Source: Pseudomonas sp. FEN
Lineage (GTDB): Bacteria; Pseudomonadota; Gammaproteobacteria; Pseudomonadales; Pseudomonadaceae
Direction of reading: 5' to 3'
Length of the DNA stretch: 64,000 bases
NCBI RefSeq assembly: GCF_904067045.1
Contig: NZ_CAJFDC010000001.1
Coordinates: 310,001 to 374,000 of the forward strand
The position numbers and the translations under genes were made by a program. The stretch's first letter is position 1. The number at the start of each line of letters is the position of its first letter. Below the pieces are notes generated by a model. That model ran no database searches. It had not been told where the DNA came from and saw nothing but the letters and a program-made list of their open reading frames with translations. Below, piece after piece: positions 1-8,475 of this stretch.

Positions 1-767
1 ATAAACCCCGGTTCCAGGCTACCCACGGAAAACCAGCGCCCTTCCCGGCTACGGTAATAATCATAGAAACTGCCGCCATTGAGCATTTGCTCTTCCGGCC
101 CCGGTTCAACCCCGCAAGCGAGAAACCCGGCTCCGGCCATGGCATTCAGGCTGAAGGCGCAATCCGTCATGCTGACATCGACGTACTGCCCCAGCCCCGT
201 TTGCTGCCGGGCGATGACCGCCGCCAGCAAACCGATCACCCCATGCAACGAACCACCCGCCACATCCGCCACCTGCATCCCCAGGGGCAGCGGGCCGCCC
301 TCCCGGCGCCCGGTATAGCTGGCCAACCCGGACAGCGCCAGATAGTTGATGTCATGTCCGGCGCGATCGCGGTAAGGACCGGTCTGGCCGTAACCGGTGA
401 TCGACACGTAGATCAACCGTGGATTGAGCGCCTTCAGGGTTTCATAGCCCAGGCCCAGACGGTCCATCACCCCGGGCCGGAACTGCTCCAGGAGGATGTC
501 ATGCTCGCGCACCAGGCGATGGATCACCGCCAGCGCCTCGGCCTGTTTCAAATCCAGGACCAGGCTGCGCTTGTTGCGGTTGATCCAGGCGTGACTGGCG
601 GAGACCTCGCCGTCGTGGGGCGGCCAGGCCCGCAACAGGTCGAGGCGGCCGGGGGCCTCGATGCGCAACACCTCGGCGCCCATGTCCGCCAGCAACAACG
701 AGGCGAACGGCCCCGGCAGCAATGTGGAGAAATCCAGTACCTTGAGTGACGCCAGCGGACCTTGCAT
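1..767 (-). CDS. CaiB/BaiF family CoA transferase, C-terminus cut by window edge
   Basis: Reading from the ATG at 767 gives a protein beginning MQGPLASLKVLDFS, with the N-terminal pattern of class III CoA transferases: a 'LPGPFAS' turn, 'DMGAEVLRIE' and later 'NRNKRSLVLDLK' and 'SITGYGQTGPYRDRAGHD'. Family members move CoA between carboxylic acids (for example carnitine, bile acids, oxalate or 2-methylfumarate) through an aspartyl-CoA intermediate. About 255 residues are present of a usual ~400; the C-terminus lies outside. A GGAAAG sequence sits just upstream of the start. The substrate cannot be read from sequence, and no acyl-CoA dehydrogenase or other pathway gene is visible nearby. Family call is firm; function within the family is open. 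Confidence 0.88.
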   Translation of the reverse strand, partial: MQGPLASLKVLDFSTLLPGPFASLLLADMGAEVLRIEAPGRLDLLRAWPPHDGEVSASHAWINRNKRSLVLDLKQAEALAVIHRLVREHDILLEQFRPGVMDRLGLGYETLKALNPRLIYVSITGYGQTGPYRDRAGHDINYLALSGLASYTGRREGGPLPLGMQVADVAGGSLHGVIGLLAAVIARQQTGLGQYVDVSMTDCAFSLNAMAGAGFLACGVEPGPEEQMLNGGSFYDYYRSREGRWFSVGSLEPGF

Positions 768-858
768 GGGCTTTCCATTTTCCGGATCGACAGGCTCCAG
801 CGTAGGCAGCCCGCCGCCCGGCGGCAAGCACCACAACGCCCAGCAGCACTGATCGTCC

Positions 859-942
859 GTGGAGCCGGCTTGCCGACGATCCAGGCGCCCTGGATTGTCA
901 GGCACACCGCGCCGATGCCATCGCCGGCAAGCCGGCTCCCAT
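859..942. repeat. REP pair (inverted)
   Basis: Two arms with the core 'GAGCCGGCTTGCCG' face each other around about 40 bases, between the CoA-transferase promoter and the dctA terminator. Such extragenic palindromes are typical of fluorescent pseudomonads. Confidence 0.75.
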
Positions 943-986
943 AAGGGCCGTGGCAAGCGTCCTGTCGGGACGTATCGCCCTGGCAT

Positions 987-1016
987 AAAAAAACCCATCC
1001 GAAGATGGGTTTTCTT
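987..1016. terminator. Rho-independent terminator of dctA
   Basis: AACCCATC-CGAA-GATGGGTT forms an 8-bp stem with a tetraloop. An A-run on the left and a T-rich tail on the right allow it to work on both strands. It lies about 15 bases past the dctA stop codon (minus strand). Confidence 0.85.
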
Positions 1017-1030
1017 ATAACCGCTGACGC

Positions 1031-2362
1031 TTACTTGACGCTGGGTGCCGGGCCTTCGGCGACTTCCAGATCGTCCAGTACGCGTTCGTCTTCAATACCG
1101 CGACCGCCGGAAGCCAGTTCCGTATGCAGCTTGTCTTCGTCCAACTCCTTGACCCACTTGGCCACCACCAGGGTCGCCACGGCGTTACCCACCAGGTTGG
1201 TCAGGGCACGGGCTTCGGACATGAAGCGGTCGATACCGAGGATCAGTGCCAGGCCGGCCACCGGCAGGTGACCTACGGCCGACAAGGTCGCCGCCAGGAC
1301 GATGAAACCACTACCGGTGACGCCCGCGGCGCCCTTGGAAGACAGCAGCAACACCAGCAACAGGGTGATCTGGTGGGTGATGTCCATGTGCGTGTCAGTC
1401 GCCTGGGCGATGAACACGGCGGCCATGGTCAGGTAGATCGAGGTACCGTCGAGGTTGAAGGAGTAGCCGGTCGGGATCACCAGGCCGACAACCGATTTCT
1501 TCGCGCCCAGGCGCTCCATCTTGATCAGCATGCGGGGCAGGGCCGATTCCGAAGAGGAAGTACCCAGTACGATCAGCAGCTCTTCACGGATGTAACGAAT
1601 CAGTTTCAGCACGCTGAAACCGTGGGCACGGCAGATGGCGCCCAGCACCACCACCACGAACAGCACGCAGGTGATGTAGAAGCAGATCATCAACTGGCCG
1701 AGTTGTACCAGCGAGCTCACACCGTAGGCACCGATGGTGAAAGCCATCGCACCCAGCGCACCGAGTGGCGCCAGTTTCATGATCATGTTGATGATGTTGA
1801 ACATCACGTGGGCGAAACGATCGATGAAGTCCAGCACCGGCTTGCCGTAGGCACCCAGGCGATGCAGGGCGAAACCGAAGATCACCGAGAACATCAGCAC
1901 TTGCAGGATATCGCCGTTGGCGAAGGCGCCGACGATGGTGTTCGGGATCACGTTCAGGATGAAGCCAACGACGCTCTGGTCCGCGCCAGCAGTGACGTAG
2001 GCCGCGACTTTCGAAGCATCCAGGGTCGCCACGTCGATGTGCATGCCGGCGCCCGGCTGGATGACGTTGACCACGACCAGGCCGATCAGCAGGGCGATGG
2101 TCGATACCACTTCGAAGTACATCAGCGCGTAGCCGCCGGTCTTGCCGACCGCCTTCATGTTCTGCATGCCAGCGATGCCGCTGACGACGGTGCAGAAGAT
2201 GATCGGGGCGATGACCATTTTGATCAGCTTGATGAAGCCGTCACCCAGAGGCTTGAGAGCCACGGCGGCGTGTGGGTAGAAATGGCCGATCAGGATGCCG
2301 ATAGCGATGGCTACGACCACCTGGAAATACAGGGATTTGTACAGGGGCTGACGAGTCGTCAT
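1031..2362 (-). CDS. dctA: C4-dicarboxylate:cation symporter DctA
   Basis: A 443-residue inner-membrane carrier of the DAACS family that imports succinate, fumarate and malate with protons or sodium. The start [23 protein letters not shown] and the motifs '[14 protein letters not shown]' (serine-rich reentrant loop) and '[16 protein letters not shown]' are diagnostic of DctA. I use the ATG at 2362, with GAGGAAC about 9 bases upstream, rather than the in-frame TTG at 2377. It is monocistronic and ends in a strong hairpin. A good -24/-12 promoter and two palindromes lie upstream (annotated separately), in line with known RpoN and DctB/DctD control of dctA in Pseudomonas. No dctBD pair adjoins it here. 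Confidence 0.96.
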   Translation of the reverse strand: MTTRQPLYKSLYFQVVVAIAIGILIGHFYPHAAVALKPLGDGFIKLIKMVIAPIIFCTVVSGIAGMQNMKAVGKTGGYALMYFEVVSTIALLIGLVVVNVIQPGAGMHIDVATLDASKVAAYVTAGADQSVVGFILNVIPNTIVGAFANGDILQVLMFSVIFGFALHRLGAYGKPVLDFIDRFAHVMFNIINMIMKLAPLGALGAMAFTIGAYGVSSLVQLGQLMICFYITCVLFVVVVLGAICRAHGFSVLKLIRYIREELLIVLGTSSSESALPRMLIKMERLGAKKSVVGLVIPTGYSFNLDGTSIYLTMAAVFIAQATDTHMDITHQITLLLVLLLSSKGAAGVTGSGFIVLAATLSAVGHLPVAGLALILGIDRFMSEARALTNLVGNAVATLVVAKWVKELDEDKLHTELASGGRGIEDERVLDDLEVAEGPAPSVK

Positions 2363-2492
2363 TGCAAAGTTCCTCAAGAGATCACACGTCTGCTATCCAT
2401 CAGCAACCGCGAGACCTGAAGCACGAACCCTCCTGCACCGGAGGGATTTTTGTTGTTTGTCGAACTGCGTGGGGCAGACCTCTCAACGCTTC

Positions 2493-2507
2493 GCAAAGCC
2501 CGTGCCA
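2493..2507 (-). promoter_or_regulatory. Sigma-54 (-24/-12) promoter of dctA
   Basis: On the minus strand the sequence reads TGGCACG-GGCT-TTGC, an exact match to the sigma-54 consensus TGGCACG-N4-TTGC with GG and GC 10 bases apart. It lies about 130 bases upstream of the dctA ATG at 2362. Only the sequence match is seen; the transcription start is inferred. Confidence 0.85.
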
Positions 2508-2585
2508 CTTTTGCAAAATACCGGCAAAGCCTTTAGCCATCATGACTTCACGGCTTCATCGGTCCATCACGCTTACAGCATAGAT

Positions 2586-2640
2586 GGCGGATTTCCGCCT
2601 ATCCACCCCAAAGCACCCGAGGATTTGGCGGATATCCGCC
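2586..2640. promoter_or_regulatory. Two palindromic upstream activator sites (GGCGGA-N2-TCCGCC)
   Basis: GGCGGATTTCCGCC (2586-2599) and the perfect palindrome GGCGGATATCCGCC (2627-2640) lie 41 bases centre to centre, about four helical turns. They sit roughly 80-135 bases upstream of the dctA -24 element, the usual place for NtrC/DctD-type enhancer sites. A closely related motif lies upstream of the kgtP-like gene. They are also 58-112 bases upstream of the AraC-type gene at 2698, so an operator for that regulator is an alternative. Confidence 0.65.
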
Positions 2641-2697
2641 TTGTCCCTGCAACGTATCCGTGACTAACATCGATCACTCAATGGACGGAACCGCCCC

Positions 2698-3696
2698 ATG
2701 CGTGAACGCAGCATCGCCAGCCACTTCGCCCGCGCCGCCCTGGAAGGGGCGCGTCGCCAGGGTCATGATTGTTCGACCCTGCTGCAACGCCTGGGCATCG
2801 CCCCGCAGTGGCTCGACGAGCCGCGGGCACGCCTGGCGCCGGAGCAGTTCACACAGTTGCTGCAAGGGCTCTGGCTGGAGTTGGACGACGAATACCTGGG
2901 ATTCGGCCAGAGCCGCTGCAGGCTCGGCACCTTCGCCATGATGATGCATGCGCTGATTCATTGCCCGACGCTGGAAAAAGCCCTGCACCGTGGCCTGCGG
3001 TTCTACGACCTGTTCCCCGACGCCCCGCGCCTGTGCCTGCGCCGTGAAGGCGACTGCGCGCGCCTGAGCCTGGACGCCTCGAACCTGTGGGACCCGGATC
3101 ACTTTCTCAGCGAGTGCCTGCTGGTGATCTGGCACCGCCTGGGCAGTTGGCTGATCGGCCAGCGCATTCGCCTGCACGAGGCCCGCTTCGGTTACCCGCG
3201 CCCCACGCATGCCAGTGAATACGACCTGTTGTTTCCTTGCCCGCTGAGTTTCGACGCCACCGCCAGCAGCCTGTTGTTCAGTAGCCATTACCTGGACCTG
3301 CCGTTGCTGCAGGACGAACGCACGCTCAAGCAGTTCCTTGGTCGCGCGCCCGCCGATCTGCTGGCCCGTCCCGACGACGGCGACAGCCTGAGCAGCCAGT
3401 TGCGGCGTCTGCTCAGCCGTGATGCCGCGCGCTGGCCGGACCTGGAAGCCGTCGCCCAACACCTGCACATCAGCCCGCAGACCCTGCGGCGACACTTGCG
3501 CGAGGAAGGCACGAGTTTTCAGGCACTCAAGGACGAACTGCGACGGGACATCGCCATCTACCATCTGGGCCGCGGCGAACGGTCGTTGCAACAGATCGCC
3601 GAACAGCTTGGCTTCTCGGAACCCTCGGCCTTTCACCGGGCCTTCAAGAAGTGGACCGGCCTGACGCCCGGTGCCTATCGCGCCCAGGAACTGTAG
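2698..3696 (+). CDS. AraC-family transcriptional regulator (arabinose-binding-like N-domain type)
   Basis: A 332-residue regulator. The first ~190 residues form the N-domain seen in OruR/ArgR-like AraC proteins (begins MRERSIASHFARAALEGARRQG, with 'ALIHCPTLEKALHRGLRFYDLF'). The C-terminal ~85 residues carry the two helix-turn-helix units, ending in 'IAEQLGFSEPSAFHRAFKKWTGLTPGAYR', the AraC signature. It is divergent from dctA and convergent with phoQ. Related regulators respond to small carboxylated or amino compounds, but the effector and target here are unknown. The divergent layout allows, without proving, a role in dctA control. Confidence 0.88.
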   Translation: MRERSIASHFARAALEGARRQGHDCSTLLQRLGIAPQWLDEPRARLAPEQFTQLLQGLWLELDDEYLGFGQSRCRLGTFAMMMHALIHCPTLEKALHRGLRFYDLFPDAPRLCLRREGDCARLSLDASNLWDPDHFLSECLLVIWHRLGSWLIGQRIRLHEARFGYPRPTHASEYDLLFPCPLSFDATASSLLFSSHYLDLPLLQDERTLKQFLGRAPADLLARPDDGDSLSSQLRRLLSRDAARWPDLEAVAQHLHISPQTLRRHLREEGTSFQALKDELRRDIAIYHLGRGERSLQQIAEQLGFSEPSAFHRAFKKWTGLTPGAYRAQEL

Positions 3697-3711
3697 ACGC
3701 CGCCCCCGCGC

Positions 3712-5058
3712 TCATTGTGGTGGAAAATGAATCCGGAACGAGGCCCCACCCAGTGCCGAATCCCCCAGGGTCATCTCGGCGTCGTAGCTCTGGATAATGT
3801 CCTGGACCACCGCCAGGCCGATGCCCTGGCCCGGGTGCTGGCGGTCCAGACGTTCGCCGCGTTGCAGAATCCGCGCCCGCTGGTCGGACGGTACACCTGG
3901 CCCATCGTCCTCGACAGACACCTCAATCCCCTGCCCGCCTCGGCGCAGGCTGATCCGCACCTGGCTCAGGCACAACCGATAGGCGTTTTCCAACAGGTTG
4001 CCGAGGAGTTCCAGCAGCGCTCCCTGCTCGATCGGCACATGGCTGAACTGCGGCACGTCGATGACGACCTGCACCTGTTTGTCGCGATAGACCTTGTCCA
4101 GCGTGCTGCACAGGCTGTCGAGCACCGGCCGTAGCTCGACCTGATGTCGGACCAGGCCGCTCTTGCGCAGGCTGGCGCGCTGCAACTGGTAACTGATCTG
4201 TTGGTTCATGCGCTCGATCTGGCTCTGCAGGACCCTGGCCTGTTCGCGATCCTGGGGCCGCTGCGCCATGCCCTCGCTGACCCCTTGCAAGACCGCCAGG
4301 GGCGTTTTCAGGCTGTGGGCCAGATCGTCCAGGGAATCGCGATAACGACTGCGCTGTTCACGCTCGCTGCGCAACAGGCGGTTGAGCGAGCCGGTCAGGC
4401 GCAGCAGTTCGCGCGGGTGCTCCTCGCTGAGGCTTTCCAGCTCGCCGCTCTCGATCTGGTCCAGTTCCTGGCTCAGCCGCCGCAACGCGCGCAGGCCCCA
4501 GGTCAGGCCGAGCCAGAGCAACGCCAGAAGTACCGATAACGCCGCGCCAAAGCCCAGGTAGAGCTTCTCGCGCAGGCCGGCCAGGGTCATGTTGTACTCG
4601 CGCATCGGTTGCAGGGCGACAAAGCTGTAGGCGGCGCTCTTGCCACCGAGCAACTTGACCTCGACGTCGTAGACGAAGAATTCGTTGCCGTTGTCCTCGC
4701 GGATTTTCGCGAATTCATTGCCGCGCCCGTCATAGCGCGGGCGGTAATTGATGTGTTCTTCCTGGGTCGCCCGCGAACGCCAGACCAACTGCCCCTCGCG
4801 ATCGAAGATATAGCCCAGCAGACGGCTGTCGGGCAGGTTGAATTTTTCGTCGGGCAGCAGATCGGGCATCTGCAGCTTCTGTTTTTCGATGCGCGCCGCG
4901 GAAATCAGGGTGGTCACATCCGAGGCCAGGCGTTGCTCGATGGAGTCCTGCAACGCCAGGCTGAAGGCTCCCTGCATCGCCGGCAGCAAGGCCAGCATGA
5001 ACAGTATCGCCAGGGTGGTGGCGGCCAGCATCAGCCGCACCCGCAGCGAACGAATCAC
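3712..5058 (-). CDS. phoQ: Sensor histidine kinase PhoQ
   Basis: A 448-residue kinase, the same length as Pseudomonas PhoQ, with the family start 'MIRSLRVRLMLAA' and 'INYRPRYDGRGNEF' in the sensor. Order: TM1 (about 8-30), periplasmic divalent-cation sensor (31-165), TM2 (167-188), HAMP, HisKA with phospho-acceptor His248 in 'DDLAHSLKTPLAVLQG', and HATPase with 'NLLENAYRLC' and 'DDGPGVP'. It senses low Mg2+ and some cationic peptides and phosphorylates PhoP. It overlaps the upstream phoP gene by 4 bases, so the two are co-translated. It ends 15 bases from the convergent AraC-type gene. Firm call. Confidence 0.95.
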   Translation of the reverse strand: MIRSLRVRLMLAATTLAILFMLALLPAMQGAFSLALQDSIEQRLASDVTTLISAARIEKQKLQMPDLLPDEKFNLPDSRLLGYIFDREGQLVWRSRATQEEHINYRPRYDGRGNEFAKIREDNGNEFFVYDVEVKLLGGKSAAYSFVALQPMREYNMTLAGLREKLYLGFGAALSVLLALLWLGLTWGLRALRRLSQELDQIESGELESLSEEHPRELLRLTGSLNRLLRSEREQRSRYRDSLDDLAHSLKTPLAVLQGVSEGMAQRPQDREQARVLQSQIERMNQQISYQLQRASLRKSGLVRHQVELRPVLDSLCSTLDKVYRDKQVQVVIDVPQFSHVPIEQGALLELLGNLLENAYRLCLSQVRISLRRGGQGIEVSVEDDGPGVPSDQRARILQRGERLDRQHPGQGIGLAVVQDIIQSYDAEMTLGDSALGGASFRIHFPPQ

Positions 5059-5732
5059 CGGCAGCGCTCGTTGAACAGGTAGCCCAGGCCCCGCACGGTA
5101 TCGATCGGCTTGAACCCGACAGCCCCTTCCAGCTTGCGCCGCAAGCGCCCGACCAGGACTTCGATCACATTCGGATCACGCTCGTCGTCGTCCGGGTACA
5201 ACTGCTCCATCAAGCGGTCCTTGGCCACCACCTGCTGGTGATGACGCATCAGGTATTCAAGGATCCGGTATTCATAGGCCGTCAGCGCCAAGGGCTGCTC
5301 GTCGAGGGAGGCCTGCTTGCGATTGAGGTCCAGCAACAGCGGGCCGGCGGTAATGGTCGACTGGGTGAAACCGCTGGAACGCCGCAGCAAGGCATTCATC
5401 CGCGCTTCCAGTTCCTCGAACTGGAAGGGCTTGACCAGATAGTCGTCGGCACCGGCGGCCAGGCCTTCGACCTTGTCCTGCCAGTTGCCGCGCGCGGTGA
5501 GGATCAGGATCGGGAAGACCTTGCCGTGCGAGCGCAGTTGACGGATCAGGTCCAGCCCACCCATGCCCGGCAGGCCGAGATCGATAACCGCGAGGTCATG
5601 ATGGAACTGCTCGGTCTGGTACAGCGCCTCCTCGGCATTGCCCACCGCCTCGACCACATGGCCACCGTCACCCAGACGGGTCTGCAAGTGATGTCGCAAC
5701 AACGCCTCGTCTTCTACCACCAGCAATTTCAT
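5055..5732 (-). CDS. phoP: Response regulator PhoP
   Basis: A 225-residue OmpR/PhoB-type regulator: receiver domain (1-115) with phospho-acceptor Asp51 in 'AVIDLGLPGMGG' and conserved Lys in 'DDYLVKPFQFEELEARM', then a winged-helix DNA-binding domain ending 'IDTVRGLGYLFNERCR'. With PhoQ it controls lipid A modification, outer-membrane proteins and Mg2+ homeostasis. In P. aeruginosa the operon is oprH-phoP-phoQ; here no oprH-like gene precedes phoP, and the next gene upstream is an unrelated exported hydrolase on the other strand. A direct hexamer repeat at 5871-5887 suggests autoregulation. Confidence 0.95.
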   Translation of the reverse strand: MKLLVVEDEALLRHHLQTRLGDGGHVVEAVGNAEEALYQTEQFHHDLAVIDLGLPGMGGLDLIRQLRSHGKVFPILILTARGNWQDKVEGLAAGADDYLVKPFQFEELEARMNALLRRSSGFTQSTITAGPLLLDLNRKQASLDEQPLALTAYEYRILEYLMRHHQQVVAKDRLMEQLYPDDDERDPNVIEVLVGRLRRKLEGAVGFKPIDTVRGLGYLFNERCR

Positions 5733-5870
5733 AGTGCTCTCCCAACGCTACCGGCATCGCTTCGCCCATAACGGTAACTCAGTTCCGCCAAAGTGTTTCA
5801 TGAAAGACACGGTCGGCCGGCAAGCAGCGGATTTCGCGCATCATCATTGATACAGAGTAAACAAACAGCC

Positions 5871-5887
5871 CTGAACTCCCCCTGAAC
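5871..5887 (-). promoter_or_regulatory. Candidate PhoP box upstream of phoP
   Basis: On the minus strand: GTTCAG-GGGGA-GTTCAG, a perfect direct hexamer repeat with 11-base period, about 139 bases upstream of the phoP ATG. Direct hexamers one helical turn apart are the usual site for PhoP-class OmpR regulators, and I recall GTTCAG-type half-sites for Pseudomonas PhoP. A TATCAA-like -10 element follows 18 bases downstream. Binding is inferred. Confidence 0.6.
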
Positions 5888-5928
5888 ACATTGGATCGAC
5901 TAGGCTTGCTCGAGGCGCCCTATGCTGC

Positions 5929-6026
5929 GGGGGCAAGCTCGTTCGCGATGGGGGCACAGGCACGCCGTAGTATCCGCTATCCCGCGTTGTCGTTGACCAC
6001 CATCGCGAGCAAGCTCGCGCCTACAA
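5929..6026. repeat. REP pair (inverted)
   Basis: Arms 'GCAAGCTCGTTCGCGATGG' and its imperfect complement 'CCATCGCGAGCAAGCTCGC' around about 55 bases, in the 328-base phoP/hydrolase gap. Apart from the candidate PhoP box nothing else is seen in this gap. Confidence 0.75.
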
Positions 6027-6060
6027 TAATCAATCGCCCTGTTTTGTTGGAGAACCCGTG

Positions 6061-6852
6061 ATGCGGCTTTTACTTGCTGTTTTTCTGCTCGGCCTCGGCA
6101 CGCTGTCCCAGGCCGCGATCCAGACCCGGACAATCCCTTACCAAAGTCCCGACGGTACGAAGCTGATCGGCTATCTGGCCTATGACGACGCGATCAAGGG
6201 GCCCCGGCCGGGCGTGGTGGTCGTGCATGAGTGGTGGGGACTCAACGACTACGCCAAGCGTCGCGCCCGTGACCTCGCCGCCCTCGGTTACAGCGCCCTG
6301 GCCATCGACATGTATGGCGAAGGCAAGAACACCGAACACCCGAAAGACGCCATGGCCTTCATGCAAGCCGCGACCCAGGACAGCGCGGCCTCCAGCGCAC
6401 GCTTCCAGGCCGGGCTCGACCTGCTGAAAAAGCAACCACAGACCGACCCGGGCAAACTGGCCGCGATTGGCTATTGCTTCGGCGGTGGCGTGGTACTCAA
6501 CGCCGCGCGCCAGGGCGTGCCGCTGGCCGGCGTGGTCAGCTTCCATGGTGCCCTGGCGACCAACACACCGGCCACGCCGGGCGGCGTCAAGGCAAAAATC
6601 CTGGTGGAGCATGGCGCCAGGGACAGCATGGTCACTGCGCAAAACGTCAGCGCGTTCAAGGCGGAAATGGACAAGGCCGGCGCCGACTACCGCTTCGTCA
6701 GCCTGGAAGGGGCCAAGCACGGCTTCACCAACCCGGACGCCGATCGCCTGAGCCACGGCGACCATGGTGGCCCGGATATCGGCTATAACAAGGCCGCCGA
6801 TAAAAGCTCCTGGGCGGATATGCAGGCGTTCCTGAAGAAGGTCTTTGGCTGA
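6061..6852 (+). CDS. Exported dienelactone hydrolase family protein
   Basis: A 263-residue alpha/beta hydrolase with an N-terminal signal peptide (MRLLLAVFLLGLGTLSQA). Family motifs are complete: 'VVVVHEWWGLNDYAKRRARDLA', nucleophile Cys139 in 'IGYCFGGG', Asp188 in 'HGARDSM' and His220 in 'GAKHGFTNPDAD', giving the Cys-Asp-His triad of dienelactone hydrolases. A cytoplasmic DLH opens the lactone ring in chlorocatechol breakdown, but the signal peptide points to a periplasmic enzyme with another ester or lactone substrate. Start ATG at 6061 with GGAG 8 bases upstream is chosen over the adjacent GTG at 6058. No pathway genes adjoin. Confidence 0.87.
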   Translation: MRLLLAVFLLGLGTLSQAAIQTRTIPYQSPDGTKLIGYLAYDDAIKGPRPGVVVVHEWWGLNDYAKRRARDLAALGYSALAIDMYGEGKNTEHPKDAMAFMQAATQDSAASSARFQAGLDLLKKQPQTDPGKLAAIGYCFGGGVVLNAARQGVPLAGVVSFHGALATNTPATPGGVKAKILVEHGARDSMVTAQNVSAFKAEMDKAGADYRFVSLEGAKHGFTNPDADRLSHGDHGGPDIGYNKAADKSSWADMQAFLKKVFG

Positions 6853-6927
6853 TCGCCATTGCCTGAGCCGGGCTGCCCAAGGGCATCCGCTCAGGGAAAT
6901 GGAACCTGGATAGCGCCCGCGAACCCT

Positions 6928-6995
6928 GTGGCCGGCTTGCCGGGACGCCGCACCGCGGCGATAGCGTCCAAACAGGCAGCGCAAGGCTCCAGGCA
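6928..6995. repeat. Half REP element
   Basis: A single 'GGCCGGCTTGCCGGGACGCC' arm with a degenerate partner, in the convergent gap between the hydrolase and the alcohol dehydrogenase. Confidence 0.45.
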
Positions 6996-7053
6996 CGGCA
7001 AAATATGTCCTTGGCACGCCAATCAGCCGTGCCAAGGGCAATATGACGCCGGA

Positions 7054-8202
7054 TCAGAACGCGCTGCGGAAAATCTCTTCGATCTGCCGCTGATCCGCCG
7101 CCCGTGGGTTGGTCAGGCCGCAAGCGTCCTTCAAGGCATTGGTGGCGAGGATCGGAATGTCCTGCAACTTGGCGCCCAGCTCGCGCAGGCCGGCGGGAAT
7201 CTCGACATCCTTGGCCAGACTGCGAATCGCCACGATGGCCGCCTGGGCACCCTCCTCGGCACTCATGCCGCGGGTGTCCGCATCCAGCGCCTTGGCCACA
7301 TCACTCAGGCGTTGCGGGCAGACCAGCGCATTGAAACTCTGCACATGGGGCAGCAACACCGCATTGCACACGCCATGGGGCAAGTCGTAGAAACCACCCA
7401 ACTGGTGCGCCATGGCATGCACGAAGCCCAGCGACGCGTTGTTGAACGCCATGCCCGCCAGGAACTGCGCATACGCCATGTTTTCCCGGGCCTGCAGATC
7501 GCTGCCGTCACGCACGGCCAGACGCAGGTTGGCGCTGATCAATTCGATGGCCTTGATCGCACAGGCGTCGGTGATCGGGGTCGCCGCCGTGGACACATAC
7601 GCCTCGATGGCATGGGTCAGGGCATCCATGCCGGTGGCGGCCGTCAAGCCCTTGGGCATGGCCACCATCAGGGCCGGGTCGTTGACCGACAGCAGCGGCG
7701 TGACATTACGGTCGACAATCGCCATTTTCACGTGGCGCGATTCGTCGGTGATGATGCAAAAGCGGGTCATCTCGCTGGCGGTACCGGCGGTGGTGTTGAT
7801 CGCCACCAGCGGCAGCTGTGGCTGGGCCGAACGATCGACCCCCTCATAATCGCGGATATGCCCGCCGTTGGTGGCGCACAGGGCGATGCCCTTGGCACAG
7901 TCGTGGGGCGAGCCGCCGCCCAGGGATACGACGAAATCGCACTGGCCGGCCTTGAGAGCCGCCAGCCCCTTCTCGACGTTGTCGATATTCGGGTTTGGCT
8001 TGGCGCCATCGAACAGCACCGAGTCGATGTCCTGCATCGCCAACAGCTCGGCAATCCGTGCAGCAACGCCGGCCTTCGCCAGACCTGCGTCGGTGACGAT
8101 CAACGCCTTGCGAAAACCATAATTGCGAATCGCAGCCATGGCTTCGTCCAGGCAATCGATGCCCATAATGTTCACTGCGGGGATGAAAAAAGTGCTGCTC
8201 AC
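7054..8202 (-). CDS. Iron-containing alcohol dehydrogenase (group III)
   Basis: A 382-residue NAD(P)-linked dehydrogenase of the Fe-ADH family (YiaY/ErcA type). Seen: '[18 protein letters not shown]' cofactor motif, '[17 protein letters not shown]', the metal-ligand stretch '[12 protein letters not shown]' and '[28 protein letters not shown]' with the ligand histidines. It oxidises primary alcohols or reduces aldehydes in the cytoplasm. I place the start at GTG 8202, preceded by AAGGAAGG, because the reading frame upstream to 8331 is not family-like. Monocistronic. YiaY is often labelled L-threonine dehydrogenase and ErcA acts in ethanol-oxidation control; the substrate here cannot be decided. 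Confidence 0.92.
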   Translation of the reverse strand: MSSTFFIPAVNIMGIDCLDEAMAAIRNYGFRKALIVTDAGLAKAGVAARIAELLAMQDIDSVLFDGAKPNPNIDNVEKGLAALKAGQCDFVVSLGGGSPHDCAKGIALCATNGGHIRDYEGVDRSAQPQLPLVAINTTAGTASEMTRFCIITDESRHVKMAIVDRNVTPLLSVNDPALMVAMPKGLTAATGMDALTHAIEAYVSTAATPITDACAIKAIELISANLRLAVRDGSDLQARENMAYAQFLAGMAFNNASLGFVHAMAHQLGGFYDLPHGVCNAVLLPHVQSFNALVCPQRLSDVAKALDADTRGMSAEEGAQAAIVAIRSLAKDVEIPAGLRELGAKLQDIPILATNALKDACGLTNPRAADQRQIEEIFRSAF

Positions 8203-8475
8203 GGTAAGCCTTCCTTTAACTGACTGACTCCTCCTAGCTTCAGTTGAAGCGCCTCGACACGCCTTGACCTGGCGCAAGAAAATCTCGGATCCAAACCAGC
8301 ACGGGTAACTCCCCCCATTTATCTGGATCAACCCGCGCCAGCGATACGATTCGCCATCGACGCCAAAGGCCCGCAGGCCGCCTCGATCTTGAGACAGCCT
8401 TTGCGGATATCCGGGTCCATTTCACGTCTGCGAGCGGATGCGTCAAACACAGAGCCGAGGGCAGCCGCCAGCGCC

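Larger units (their letters stand above)
2363..2697. other. dctA / araC-type divergent intergenic region
   Basis: 335 bases between divergent genes. Holds the dctA sigma-54 promoter and two palindromic sites described separately. A short hairpin-like CCTCCTGCACCGGAGG lies at 2429-2444 in the presumed dctA leader. No small gene is supported. Confidence 0.6.

Noticed and set aside
1124..2419. Plus-strand frame opposite dctA
   Set aside because: His/Asp/Gln-rich shadow of a membrane protein gene, no domain.
7054..8331. N-terminal extension of the alcohol dehydrogenase to 8331
   Set aside because: The extra 43 residues do not look like the family, while GTG 8202 has a strong AAGGAAGG site.
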